Assembly (NCBI GenBank): GCA_022641095.1
Contig: JALCDB010000005.1
Coordinates: 67,766 to 119,024 of the forward strand
From: Bacilli bacterium
GTDB taxonomy: Bacteria; Bacillota_I; Bacilli_A; RFN20; CAG-826
DNA length: 51,259 nucleotides
Reading direction: 5' to 3'
Of the stretch, positions 15,960-23,549 are shown in pieces; position 1 is the first letter of the stretch; each line of letters opens with the position of its first letter. A program made the translations under genes and the position numbers. The notes below the pieces were generated by a model. The model made no database searches. It worked only from the letters and a program-made list of their open reading frames with translations, and had not been told where the DNA came from.

Positions 15960-16268
15960 TCAATAGGTATCAATATTGACAATTGATGAAAATAATATGC
16001 TAATATCGTTTATTTTAATTAATTTGTAAATATTATCTATTCTTTGGATTTTTCCTCGGATTTTTTTGATGGAGCCCGCCAAAAAGAAACTGATCGCAAC
16101 GTCTTCCCCGGCATAGGAAGATAACGTTTCGTTGATTTCCTGGGCCCGCTCCGCGGAAATGAGGGGCTTTTCGACGGCTCGTTTCTTTGCATGCACCGTA
16201 TCCATAAAACCCTTTTGCTCCGCGAGGGATTTATAAGGCATCCACTTCGCCATCCCTCGGTCTTTCAT
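15960..16268 (-). CDS. YolD-like protein
   Basis: 102 residues. The N-terminus MKDRGMAKWMPYKSLAEQ and the C-terminal beta-rich half (GKIQRIDNIYKLIKINDISI) match the YolD-like family, small proteins almost always encoded next to Y-family polymerases in Bacillota. The start overlaps the polymerase stop by ATGA (16265-16268). Its role is unknown; it is predicted to act with, or regulate, the polymerase. The gene turns AT-rich toward its 3' end. Confidence 0.82.
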   Translation of the reverse strand: MKDRGMAKWMPYKSLAEQKGFMDTVHAKKRAVEKPLISAERAQEINETLSSYAGEDVAISFFLAGSIKKIRGKIQRIDNIYKLIKINDISILFSSIVNIDTY

Positions 16269-17503
16269 CGGCGGTGACCTCCGATTTGTTCGTGGCGTTT
16301 TTTTGCGGTCGAAGCGCTTAAAAGGCTTGAGCAGCGGAGAACGCTGTTGGCGCCATAGACTGATTTGATCGCGTCAAGGGCGGCGTCCAGATGATTTTTC
16401 TTGGCGCTGATAGGAGCTTCTTCGAAGAGCGAGAGCTGTTCGACGCTCTTTTCGCGCAATCGACCATATGAAATACCAAGTTCGCGAATCGGAAGTTCGG
16501 GGGCGGATTCGTACAGTTCTTCGATTCCCGCAAAAAGAGCGTCGGTCTCTTCGGCGGCGATCGGCAAGGTCGTTTGACGGCAATAGCCGTCGCCAACGCC
16601 ATATCCAATCGATAAGGATACTTTTTGGGCCAAGGATCCGCTTTTGCGAAGCCTGAGGGCCAAATCGTCGTTCATCTCCCGCAAAATGAGAAGGGCTTCG
16701 CGTTTCGTATAATCGCGGCTAAGGGTTTGCCCATTTGAAAGGCCCCTCTCTTTCGGGACGTACTTAGCCTCGATATCGCTTTCATCGCGTCCGTTGGCCA
16801 TTTCGTGAAGTTGATAGCCCATGACGCCAAACTCCTTCCCTAGTAAAGAAACATCGGCTTCCGCAAGTTCTTTAAGGCTATGGATACCAATGCGCGCAAG
16901 GTGTCTTGCGGTGCCTTTGGCGATACCCCATACCTCGGTTATGGGACGAATGGACCAAAGTTTCGCGGGAACGTCGCCATAGTCCCAATGGGCGAGGTAG
17001 GGTTCCATCTTTTTCCCTTCCTGGTCGAGCGCGATTTTGGCGAGGAAAATATTGGGGCCGATTCCGGCGGTCGCCACAAGACCAAGTTTTTCCTTTATGT
17101 CCGCTTGAATGCGGGAAACGATGGCTTCGGGTTCGCGGTGGTAGAGATTGAGATATGGGCCGAGGTTGAGGAAACTTTCGTCCACCGAATAAACATGAAG
17201 GTCGTCCTCAGCCACGTAATCGAGGAAAATGGAATTGACCTTGGCGGACATTTGAAGGTAGAAGGACATTCGTGGAACGGCGTAAATCATTCCCGGAACC
17301 AGTGGCAGGTCCCGGCGGCGGCAGACGTTATGTACCCCATATCGTTTCTTGAGATAAGGGGTGGCCGACATTACTACGGAAGAGGCGGACCGATAAGGGT
17401 CGCAGCACACCAAAGGCGTTTTGAAGATGTCGAGATGGCGGACACCGCACTCGCACGAAGCATAGAAACTCTTGAGGTCGATAACGGCGATGCACTTATC
17501 CAT
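16265..17503 (-). CDS. Y-family DNA polymerase (UvrX/DinB/UmuC type)
   Basis: 412 residues. Palm-domain carboxylates are visible in VIDLKSFYASCE (about residues 7-18) and YSVDESFLNLG (about residues 104-114). TAGIGPNIFLAKIALDQ (little-finger/thumb region) and TEVWGIAKGTARHL (HhH) follow. Near residue 355 there is a clamp-binding peptide QLSLF. This supports error-prone translesion synthesis recruited by the beta clamp. AAAGGAGG precedes the ATG. The following YolD gene identifies it as the UvrX/YqjW-like group rather than DinB proper. No Gram-positive LexA box (GAAC-N4-GTTC) was seen upstream; a different inverted repeat is present at 17548-17571. Confidence 0.9.
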   Translation of the reverse strand: MDKCIAVIDLKSFYASCECGVRHLDIFKTPLVCCDPYRSASSVVMSATPYLKKRYGVHNVCRRRDLPLVPGMIYAVPRMSFYLQMSAKVNSIFLDYVAEDDLHVYSVDESFLNLGPYLNLYHREPEAIVSRIQADIKEKLGLVATAGIGPNIFLAKIALDQEGKKMEPYLAHWDYGDVPAKLWSIRPITEVWGIAKGTARHLARIGIHSLKELAEADVSLLGKEFGVMGYQLHEMANGRDESDIEAKYVPKERGLSNGQTLSRDYTKREALLILREMNDDLALRLRKSGSLAQKVSLSIGYGVGDGYCRQTTLPIAAEETDALFAGIEELYESAPELPIRELGISYGRLREKSVEQLSLFEEAPISAKKNHLDAALDAIKSVYGANSVLRCSSLLSASTAKKRHEQIGGHRR

Positions 17504-17547
17504 CTTTGCCTCCTTTGGCTTTTCTATTTAAAAGGAAAAGAAGAGCA

Positions 17548-17571
17548 TATTGGAGTCTTGAAATTCCAATA
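17548..17571. repeat. Inverted repeat between dinB-like and rmuC genes
   Basis: TATTGGA (17548-17554) and TCCAATA (17565-17571) are perfect 7-bp arms with a 10-bp spacer, about two helical turns in total. It sits in the divergent promoter region and could be a repressor site for either unit. Confidence 0.4.
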
Positions 17572-17632
17572 GTTAGCCAAGAACTGGTTATTTCTGTGCT
17601 AAACTTTACAAGTAGCGATTTGGAGGCCTTTC

Positions 17633-18967
17633 ATGGAATTGACTTTGCTTATTATCTCCCTTGTCGTTTGCGCGATGACGCTTGGGTTTTGCGTATATTT
17701 GTTGGTCACTGTCAAAAAGGCCTCGAAGGGCCTTGACGGCGATAAAAGTTCTTCCGATGCCATCGTTGGTTTATCCACGAATTTACAATCGCTCCACAAT
17801 GACGTGATTTCCGTGAAGACGGACGTCTCCAATTTCGATAAGAGCGTTCCCCTTCTTATAAGCAACGAACTGGGCAAGCAGATGCTTATCGTCCAAAAGC
17901 AATTGGGCGACCAAGCCGATCAGAACAACAACCGCCTCGCGGGGTTCCAGAAAAACGTGAGCGAGAGCATCGCCCAAAGCACTGCCCTCACAAACAAGGC
18001 CTTAAGCGACAGCATCGCCGCGATCAACAAGAAGGTGGATGAGAATTTCGTCGCCATTAACAAGCAGGTCAACGACTCTTTGACGAGCGGTTTCAAAAGC
18101 ACTTCCGACACGATGGGCAACCTTAAGGAAACCTTAGGTAAGATGACGCAGGCCCAAGCCAACCTTGAGAAGCTTCAGTCCGATGTCGTATCGCTGAACA
18201 ACGTTCTCACGGGCAGCCAAAGCCGGGGCCAGTATGGCGAGATGCAACTCCAGATGATCCTTGAGGCGACCTGGCCGAATGGCAAAGGAACCTTCTATGA
18301 CGAACAGTATTTCATCAAGAAGGCCAAAGACGGTTCCGACATCCGTCCGGACGCGGTCGTTTTCTTCCCGCGTCAGCATGCGTTCATTTGCATCGACAGC
18401 AAATTCCCGCTCACGCATTACGCGAAAATGTTCGGAGGCGAAAAGCTGAGCGACGAGGAAATGGCGGTGGAGAAGGCCCTCTTCAAAAAAGACGTGAAGG
18501 CCAAGTTCAACGAAGTCGCCGCCAAATACATCATCCCTAACGTCACCACCCAGCAAGCCGTCATCTTCATCCCCAACGACGGCGTGTTCGCCTACATTCA
18601 TAGTGAGTTCAAGGATATCGTCGAGGACGGCATGCGCAAGAACGTCGTGATGGCTTCCCCATCCATTCTGCAGCCGATCCTCGTGACGTTCCATGCGACG
18701 CAGATCGATGCCGATCGGGCCGCCAACCTCGGCGAGATGAAGCAGGAACTCGCTTCCTTGGCCAAGGACTTTCAGATCTTCGGCGACAAATGGAGCCGCC
18801 TCCACGATAACGTGGATCGTCTGCAGAACAACGCGCTCGATGTCGACAAGACCATCAAACGGATGGGTAGCAAGTTCAACAGCATTTCCAACGCCGAAGG
18901 CGCGGAAGTGATCGATAACGAGGACAAACTCGCGATAAACGCCCCTTCTGGCGGCGATGCGAAATAG
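17633..18967 (+). CDS. rmuC: RmuC family DNA recombination protein
   Basis: 444 residues. An N-terminal membrane anchor (residues 3-26) is followed by a long coiled-coil rich in Asn/Gln/Lys (about 50-190). The nuclease-like core follows: QSRGQYGEMQLQMILEATWP near residue 196 and CIDSKFPLTHY near residue 250. RmuC limits DNA inversion at repeats in E. coli and is predicted to be a PD-(D/E)XK nuclease. GGAGG lies 7 nt before ATG 17633. The HAD gene starts 21 bp downstream, probably in the same transcript. Confidence 0.92.
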   Translation: MELTLLIISLVVCAMTLGFCVYLLVTVKKASKGLDGDKSSSDAIVGLSTNLQSLHNDVISVKTDVSNFDKSVPLLISNELGKQMLIVQKQLGDQADQNNNRLAGFQKNVSESIAQSTALTNKALSDSIAAINKKVDENFVAINKQVNDSLTSGFKSTSDTMGNLKETLGKMTQAQANLEKLQSDVVSLNNVLTGSQSRGQYGEMQLQMILEATWPNGKGTFYDEQYFIKKAKDGSDIRPDAVVFFPRQHAFICIDSKFPLTHYAKMFGGEKLSDEEMAVEKALFKKDVKAKFNEVAAKYIIPNVTTQQAVIFIPNDGVFAYIHSEFKDIVEDGMRKNVVMASPSILQPILVTFHATQIDADRAANLGEMKQELASLAKDFQIFGDKWSRLHDNVDRLQNNALDVDKTIKRMGSKFNSISNAEGAEVIDNEDKLAINAPSGGDAK

Positions 18968-18988
18968 CCGCGGATTAGGGTTGCTTTT

Positions 18989-19636
18989 ATGGATAGCAAT
19001 GCAAAACCATGTCTGATTTTCGACCTTGACGGAACCCTTTGGGACGCTCTAAAAGGAATCACCATCGCCTGGAACGCCGCCATGGCCAAAGAAGGCCAAA
19101 CGTATTTTTTCACCGAAGCCATTATGCGCAATTACATGGGTCTGACGCCGGAAGAGACGGGCCCTTTGGCTTTTCCCAACAAGACTTTGGCGGAGCAGAT
19201 GCGTCTTTTCCGTTCCTGCCTTAGGAGCGAGATCGATTACTTAGGACGCCATCCGGGCACTCTTTATCCTTTCGAAAAAGAAGTTCTTGCCGAACTTGGG
19301 AAAACCTATGATCTTTGTATCGTCAGCAACAGCGACAAGGGCTATGTCGAGAATTATTTGAGGGCCTGCGGGACCGGGCGTTATTTCAAGGGCCATGTCT
19401 GCGCCGGCGATACGGATGCCCCCAAATGGAAGAACATCCGTTACATCATGGAGAAGTACTCCATCGAAAGGGCGGCTTATATCGGCGACACCGAGAAGGA
19501 CCGCCGGGAAAGCAAAGCCGCCGGAGTACCTTTCATTTGGGCCGCCTATGGTTTTGGAGTTCGCGTGAACGCCCGCTACCTCATTCGCAATCTGACCGAA
19601 CTGCCGCAAGTGGCCAAATCGGTCTTTGAAGGGTAG
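18989..19636 (+). CDS. HAD superfamily hydrolase (phosphoglycolate phosphatase-like)
   Basis: 215 residues. HAD motif I is FDLDGTLWDA (residues 10-19), motif II is the Ser of IVSNSDKGY (near residue 112), motif III includes the Lys after DAPKWKN, and motif IV is YIGDTEKDRRESKAAG (near residue 165). The inserted helical cap between motifs I and II is the C1 type found in phosphoglycolate phosphatases and beta-phosphoglucomutases. The substrate cannot be read from sequence. It ends about 55 bp before the tRNA-Ala that carries the integrated element. Confidence 0.82.
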   Translation: MDSNAKPCLIFDLDGTLWDALKGITIAWNAAMAKEGQTYFFTEAIMRNYMGLTPEETGPLAFPNKTLAEQMRLFRSCLRSEIDYLGRHPGTLYPFEKEVLAELGKTYDLCIVSNSDKGYVENYLRACGTGRYFKGHVCAGDTDAPKWKNIRYIMEKYSIERAAYIGDTEKDRRESKAAGVPFIWAAYGFGVRVNARYLIRNLTELPQVAKSVFEG

Positions 19637-19646
19637 GGTTTCATCG

Positions 19647-19675
19647 TTGTAACTGCCTGTTTTATTGACTATAAT
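19647..19675 (+). promoter_or_regulatory. Promoter of tRNA-Ala
   Basis: TTGTAA (19647-19652) and a consensus TATAAT (19670-19675) are separated by 17 bp; transcription would begin a few bases before the tRNA. Confidence 0.65.
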
Positions 19676-19689
19676 AGCAAAGCCGTTTT

Positions 19690-19765
<76 letters not shown>

Positions 19766-19767
19766 AA

Positions 19768-19875
19768 TCAGATGACAGTCGAACTCCAGTGATAGCACAC
19801 TTGCTAATCAACTGGTGCTTCGGTATTAGACTTGACGCAAGAGACTTCTATAGTTCCTTGAAAAGAGCCAAATAA
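19768..19875 (+). other. Open reading tail in the recombinase frame, next to the tRNA core
   Basis: In the frame that the recombinase uses to read the core (codons TCC ACC AAA), the sequence continues open for 35 codons and stops at TAA 19873-19875. It encodes SDDSRTPVIAHLLINWC and then FGIRLDARDFYSSLKRAK. If the element circularises at the core, this tail joins the recombinase and the protein becomes 523 instead of 508 residues. It is not a gene on its own; there is no start codon before the tRNA. Confidence 0.55.
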
Positions 19876-19879
19876 AGAT

Positions 19880-19904
19880 AGCGGGTTCCCAGCCCGCTTT
19901 TTTT
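19880..19904 (+). terminator. Terminator downstream of tRNA-Ala and the recombinase tail
   Basis: AGCGGG (19880-19885) and CCCGCT (19893-19898) with a 7-nt loop, followed by seven T residues. Confidence 0.85.
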
Positions 19905-19968
19905 GTTTTAGGAAACACAAAACTTTTTTTAATTTACAACTAAAAATAGGACCACATTTTCAAAAAAC

Positions 19969-20246
19969 TTTCCATTACTAGTGGAGAGGTTTTTCTTTTG
20001 GGGTACGAATTAAATAATTTCGGTTCCGTTAAACGTGAGGGGAGTGTGAGTGTTTCTTTACTAAAGTTTTTGTTTTTTTGTTTTAAATGGAAACTTTTTG
20101 CCTTTTTCCAGCCTTTAAGGTGGGGAGGTAAAAAGATTTTGAGTTTGAAATGTAAAGTTTTGATGACTTTCCAGCCTTTTAAGTGAAGGAAGATTTTAGG
20201 AAAAAGTTAACTTTTGGTCTTTTTCCAGCCTTTTAAGTAGAGGGAG
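19969..20246 (+). repeat. Five-copy dispersed direct repeat ahead of the element's first gene
   Basis: This 366-bp non-genic stretch (19906-20271) holds a unit of about 25 bp with consensus TTTCCAGCCTTTTAAGTG, then a purine-rich GGAG-like end. The three best copies are at 20103-20129, 20167-20192 and 20221-20246. Two diverged copies are at 19969-19989 and 20021-20046. The conserved CC is at 19972, 20026, 20108, 20171 and 20225, so spacings are 54, 82, 63 and 54 bp. Possible iterons, repressor sites or replication sites. A short TTG-started frame across this region (19998-20186) is not convincing as a gene. Confidence 0.6.
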
Positions 20247-20271
20247 TTCAAAAAAGAACAGGAGGTTTTTA

Positions 20272-20565
20272 ATGACAGAAGAAAAAACGATGAAGGAATT
20301 AGAAGGAATGAAAGAAGAATTCACTAAAGAGGATTATCAACTCTTGGCAAGGGTCTTAGCTCCGGCAGTGTTGAAGGTCATCAATAGGCTTAATACACCA
20401 AAAAGAGAAAGAGATAGCCGTGTTTCTGATGAAGAGAGAACTTATAGGAGAGGTGGCGTTATTTCTTTTGGAAAAAGAAAAACAAAACTTGAGGATTACA
20501 AAAAGGAATTCGCTATCCATAATCCTATTCTAGTGAACGAAAGAACGACGCAACCAAGATGCTAA
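20272..20565 (+). CDS. Small hypothetical protein of the element
   Basis: 97 residues, unrecognised. AGGAGG lies 8 nt before the ATG, so translation is well supported. It is highly charged: an acidic N-terminal third (MTEEKTMKELEGMKEEFTKE), a short hydrophobic helix (YQLLARVLAPAVLKVINRL, about residues 24-42), then a basic segment (PKRERDSR, RRGGVISFGKRKTK). There is no cysteine cluster or membrane segment. Position directly after the repeat array and before the RM system suggests a DNA-binding or element-maintenance role, but this is only inference from charge and location. Confidence 0.65.
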   Translation: MTEEKTMKELEGMKEEFTKEDYQLLARVLAPAVLKVINRLNTPKRERDSRVSDEERTYRRGGVISFGKRKTKLEDYKKEFAIHNPILVNERTTQPRC

Positions 20566-20568
20566 AAG

Positions 20569-20676
20569 ACATTTTTGGGCCCAAAAAAGGGAACAGGATA
20601 AGCGGGTGCCACATTCTGCAGCACTCCTTATCTCTGACTAGCGTCAGCAGTGGGAAACCCACATGACGATTTTTAA
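20569..20676 (+). ncRNA. Structured intergenic RNA candidate ending in a terminator
   Basis: Three consecutive elements fill the gap. First, a 16-bp perfect palindrome TTTTTGGGCCCAAAAA (20572-20587). Second, a two-part hairpin in which GATAAG (20597-20602) pairs with CTTATC (20627-20632) and inner GTGC (20606-20609) pairs with GCAC (20621-20624). Third, a hairpin with CGTCA/TGACG outside and GTGGG/CCCAC inside around AAA (20642-20668), followed by ATTTTT. The last is a credible terminator. Whether the whole is an independent RNA or the 3' UTR of the small gene is not known; I match it to no known family. Confidence 0.4.
20642..20674 (+). terminator. Terminator before the restriction-modification operon
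   Basis: CGTCA-GCA-GTGGG-AAA-CCCAC-A-TGACG followed by ATTTTT; ten base pairs with a small asymmetric internal loop. Confidence 0.75.
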
Positions 20677-20704
20677 AGAAACTAAACAAAAATGTGTAGA
20701 ATAA

Positions 20705-20723
20705 TATACAAACATGGTATACT
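20705..20723 (+). promoter_or_regulatory. Leaderless promoter with overlapping operator for the RM operon
   Basis: TATACT (20718-20723) lies exactly 6 nt before the methylase ATG at 20730, so the predicted transcript starts at the A of the start codon. No Shine-Dalgarno precedes the ATG. The inverted repeat TATAC (20705-20709), 7-bp spacer, GTATA (20717-20721) overlaps the -10, as expected for a control site bound by the HTH domain of the encoded methylase. A weak -35 (TGTAGA, 20695-20700) is 17 bp upstream. Confidence 0.55.
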
Positions 20724-20729
20724 AGATTT

Positions 20730-21779
20730 ATGAACGAAATTAATGTATGTTTTGGCAATCAAGTCAAACAAATTAGGTTGGAAAAAGGGCTCACTCAAGA
20801 TTCACTCGCAGTTATGTCTGGCTTAGAAAGAAGTCAGTTATCTAAAATTGAATCAGGATTGGTTGACGTTCAAATTTCAACTGTTCAAAAACTTTCTAAT
20901 GCTCTAAAGGTTGAAATCGGAGAGTTAATGCAAACCCGTGATTTGAGTATGCATCCATTTGTAAAATGGGCAGGAGGCAAAACGCAGCTTCTTGACAGAC
21001 TAATTGCTCTTATGCCTAAAGAGTATAAAGACTACTATGAGCCATTTATTGGAGGAGGAGCATTATTTTTTAAGGTCAAACCAAGACACCCACACATTAA
21101 CGACATGAATGATGAATTGCTTTCGGCCTATAGATGTTTTTTAAAGAAAGATAGTTGTGACCGTCTTATGGCGAAGCTTGATGAATATGACAAGAACCAT
21201 TCTGAAGACAATTATCTTATTGTAAGGGCTCTTGATAAAGACAAAAACTGGCAAGCAAACGCCGATGACGTTGAAAGAGCAGCAAGAATGATATATTTGA
21301 ACAAAGCTTGCTTTAATGGCTTGTTTAGAGTTAATTCAAAAGGTTTTTTTAATGTTCCTTCTGGTAAAAAAAAGACAGTGAATGCCTATGATAAAGTCAA
21401 TTTTATCAATGTTTTAGGCTATTTTAGCGTTTCGAAGCCAGTTATTACTCATGAAGATTTTAGCAAAGCGGTAAATAATGCTAAATCAGGGGATTTTGTC
21501 TATTTTGATCCACCATATGATACATGGGATGACAAATCCAGTTTTACCTCTTATGACAAGGAAGGATTTGGCAAAAAAGACCAAGCAAGACTTGCTGATT
21601 GTTTCAGAGAGCTAGACAAAAAAGGTGTGAAAGTTATGCTTTCAAATCACAACACCAAATATATAAACGAACTTTATAGTGGCTTTGAGATAAATGTTGT
21701 AAATGCAAAAAGGATGATAAATTCGGTCGCAAGTGGAAGAGGCGACGTTGAAGAAGTCATTATCAGGAATTTTAAATGA
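20730..21779 (+). CDS. HTH (XRE)-fused DNA adenine methyltransferase, M1.DpnII-like (GATC)
   Basis: 349 residues with two domains. Residues about 8-66 are an XRE helix-turn-helix (QVKQIRLEKGLTQDSLAVMS, then LERSQLSKIESG), resembling RM controller proteins. Residues about 75-349 are a Dam/DpnM-type N6-adenine methylase: SAM motif FVKWAGGKTQLL near residue 77, the FIGGGALFF loop, and catalytic DPPY near residue 256. With the next two genes this is a DpnII-like system acting on GATC. The fused HTH probably autoregulates the operon through the inverted repeat at -10. It overlaps the second methylase by ATGA. AT-rich codon use agrees with acquisition. Confidence 0.92.
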   Translation: MNEINVCFGNQVKQIRLEKGLTQDSLAVMSGLERSQLSKIESGLVDVQISTVQKLSNALKVEIGELMQTRDLSMHPFVKWAGGKTQLLDRLIALMPKEYKDYYEPFIGGGALFFKVKPRHPHINDMNDELLSAYRCFLKKDSCDRLMAKLDEYDKNHSEDNYLIVRALDKDKNWQANADDVERAARMIYLNKACFNGLFRVNSKGFFNVPSGKKKTVNAYDKVNFINVLGYFSVSKPVITHEDFSKAVNNAKSGDFVYFDPPYDTWDDKSSFTSYDKEGFGKKDQARLADCFRELDKKGVKVMLSNHNTKYINELYSGFEINVVNAKRMINSVASGRGDVEEVIIRNFK

Positions 21780-22567
21780 GCGAACCATTCTATAAAACAG
21801 GAGATATCAAACTAATTTTGGATGATTCTTTTGATGCAATCAAAAAAATCAAAAACAAATCCATTGATATGATATTTGCTGACCCACCTTATTTTTTATC
21901 TAATAACGGAGTAAGTTGCCATTCTGGAAAACAAGTAAACGTAAATAAAGGCGACTGGGATAAAGGAATGTCACCAATTGAAAAATTGAAGTGGAATCGA
22001 AGATGGTTGAAACTTTGCCGAAGAGTCCTAAAAGATAACGGAAGCATTTGGATCAGTGGAACATTTCATAACATATATTCAATAGGTGTAGCGCTTGAAC
22101 TTGAAGGCTATTCCATTATCAATAACATTACATGGCAAAAGCCAAATCCAGCACCAAATCTTGCTTGCCGTTGCTTCACTAATAGCACCGAAACAGTCTT
22201 GTGGGCTAGAAAACAAATAACGCCAAAGAAGAAGGGCAAGCATTACTTTGATTATTCACTTATGAAAGAAGAGAATGGTGGGAAGCAAATGAAAGACGTT
22301 TGGGTTCTTCCGTTACCTAAAAAATCCGAAAAAGAGTTTGGTCATCATCCGACTCAAAAGCCTGTATCACTCCTTACTAGAATTGTTCTTGCTTCAACAA
22401 AAGAAAACGATTTGGTTTTAGACCCGTTTTGTGGGAGTGCTACAACTGGGGTTGTGTGTGTTAATTTGAATAGAAAGTTTGTTGGGATAGATAATTCAGA
22501 AGAGTATTTAAAAATAGCGCAAAAGCGTTTAGAAAAGGAGAAAACATTGTATGAAAAGAGATTTTGA
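21776..22567 (+). CDS. Second DNA adenine methyltransferase, M2.DpnII/DpnA-like
   Basis: 263 residues. The motif order is that of beta-class methylases: DPPYFLSNNG near residue 37 comes first, and the SAM-binding DPFCGSATTG near residue 217 comes late, after HHPTQKP. In the DpnII system of pneumococcus the equivalent DpnA methylates GATC and can also act on single-stranded DNA, protecting incoming transforming DNA; that property is family knowledge, not shown here. It overlaps both neighbours (4 bp and 17 bp). The host's comFA and comFC make such protection plausible but unproven. Confidence 0.92.
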   Translation: MSEPFYKTGDIKLILDDSFDAIKKIKNKSIDMIFADPPYFLSNNGVSCHSGKQVNVNKGDWDKGMSPIEKLKWNRRWLKLCRRVLKDNGSIWISGTFHNIYSIGVALELEGYSIINNITWQKPNPAPNLACRCFTNSTETVLWARKQITPKKKGKHYFDYSLMKEENGGKQMKDVWVLPLPKKSEKEFGHHPTQKPVSLLTRIVLASTKENDLVLDPFCGSATTGVVCVNLNRKFVGIDNSEEYLKIAQKRLEKEKTLYEKRF

Positions 22568-23450
22568 TGACATTATGGCAGGTTTAAAAACAACGATTGC
22601 AGGGTATGATTATTTCGTTGATTTTAAGAAAGTCTATAACAACGTATCTGAGGTTCTAATTCCTCTTAATCTTCTTAATTCCTTAATAGGAAGAGGTGAT
22701 GATTTCGATGCCGAATTCATAAGTTTGATTCATAAATACCCTGAATCACTTCATGCGATTCCAATTCTTTTGGCGGTCAGATCTCCTTCATACAAAATGA
22801 ATGTTGTTGACAATACGTTAGTTTCTTTTGATTTTAAGAAGGTTGTTAACACTGATGAAGAATACTTAAAATTCATGAAAGAAACGGGATTAAAGGATTT
22901 GTTCGTTGGCAATCATATTAAAAGCCTTGTTGATTATGTTACAGGCGTTGAAGTTGGTCTGGATAGCAATGCTAGAAAAAATAGAAGTGGCACAAACATG
23001 GAGGGAATCGTTGAAAACTATTTAAGTTTGATTCCTGGCGTGGAGATTATTCCTCAGGCTGAAAAGAAAGTCATCATTTCTCGATTTGGTTACCCTGAAC
23101 TTGAAAGTATTAACTTAAAAGAAGGAAAGAATCAAGCAGAAAAAAGGTTTGATTTTGCTATGAAATACAAAGACGAAGTTTTCCTTATTGAGACTAATTT
23201 CTATGGTGGCGGTGGAAGCAAATTGAATGAAGTTGCAAGAAGTTATGAAAAACTAGCCGATGATATTAATAAACTTTCTCACTATAAATTCTTGTGGATT
23301 ACCGACGGAATAGGCTGGAGAAGCGCAAGAAACAACTTGCAGGAATCATATACTCACCAGCAATTGATGATGACTATAAAAGATTTAGAACAAGGGAACT
23401 TGATTAAAGAAATCGAAGAATATACAAAGGGATTTGTAGGTAAGAAATAA
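22551..23450 (+). CDS. DpnII-like type II restriction endonuclease
   Basis: 299 residues, similar to R.DpnII in length and in the C-terminal catalytic block: KRFDFAMKYKDEVFLIETNF followed by YGGGGSKLNEVARSY (about residues 204-240). These supply the acidic residues of a PD-(D/E)XK-like fold, with Asn in place of the usual Lys. The N-terminal half contains NSLIGRGDDFDAEFISLIHK. It would cut unmethylated GATC. The ATG lies inside the end of the second methylase, a 17-bp overlap that couples translation and probably keeps endonuclease expression downstream of methylation. Confidence 0.9.
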   Translation: MKRDFDDIMAGLKTTIAGYDYFVDFKKVYNNVSEVLIPLNLLNSLIGRGDDFDAEFISLIHKYPESLHAIPILLAVRSPSYKMNVVDNTLVSFDFKKVVNTDEEYLKFMKETGLKDLFVGNHIKSLVDYVTGVEVGLDSNARKNRSGTNMEGIVENYLSLIPGVEIIPQAEKKVIISRFGYPELESINLKEGKNQAEKRFDFAMKYKDEVFLIETNFYGGGGSKLNEVARSYEKLADDINKLSHYKFLWITDGIGWRSARNNLQESYTHQQLMMTIKDLEQGNLIKEIEEYTKGFVGKK

Positions 23451-23482
23451 AAGTCATTTTGAGGTTTTAAGGAAAGATCCTA

Positions 23483-23507
23483 CTATCCATAAACATTTGG
23501 TGGATAG
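23483..23507 (+). repeat. Hairpin after the restriction gene
   Basis: CTATCCA (23483-23489) and TGGATAG (23501-23507) form a 7-bp stem with an 11-nt loop. There is no T-run, so it is a weak terminator at best; it may be a processing or regulatory element. Confidence 0.4.
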
Positions 23508-23523
23508 CTTCAACCAATCAATG

Positions 23524-23548
23524 ACTATCTTAAGAAAGGAAAGATAGT
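23524..23548 (+). promoter_or_regulatory. Hairpin holding the recombinase ribosome-binding site
   Basis: ACTATCTT (23524-23531) and AAGATAGT (23541-23548) form a perfect 8-bp stem. Its 9-nt loop contains AAGGA (23536-23540), and the ATG begins one base after the stem. This could gate recombinase translation. Confidence 0.5.
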
Positions 23549-23549
23549 T

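Noticed and set aside
19998-20186. 62-codon frame across the repeat array
   Set aside because: TTG start without a ribosome site, composition dominated by the repeats, and no recognisable protein features.
19969-20246. Repeat array as a CRISPR
   Set aside because: Repeats diverge, spacings vary from 54 to 82 bp, and there are no cas genes or leader-like signs.
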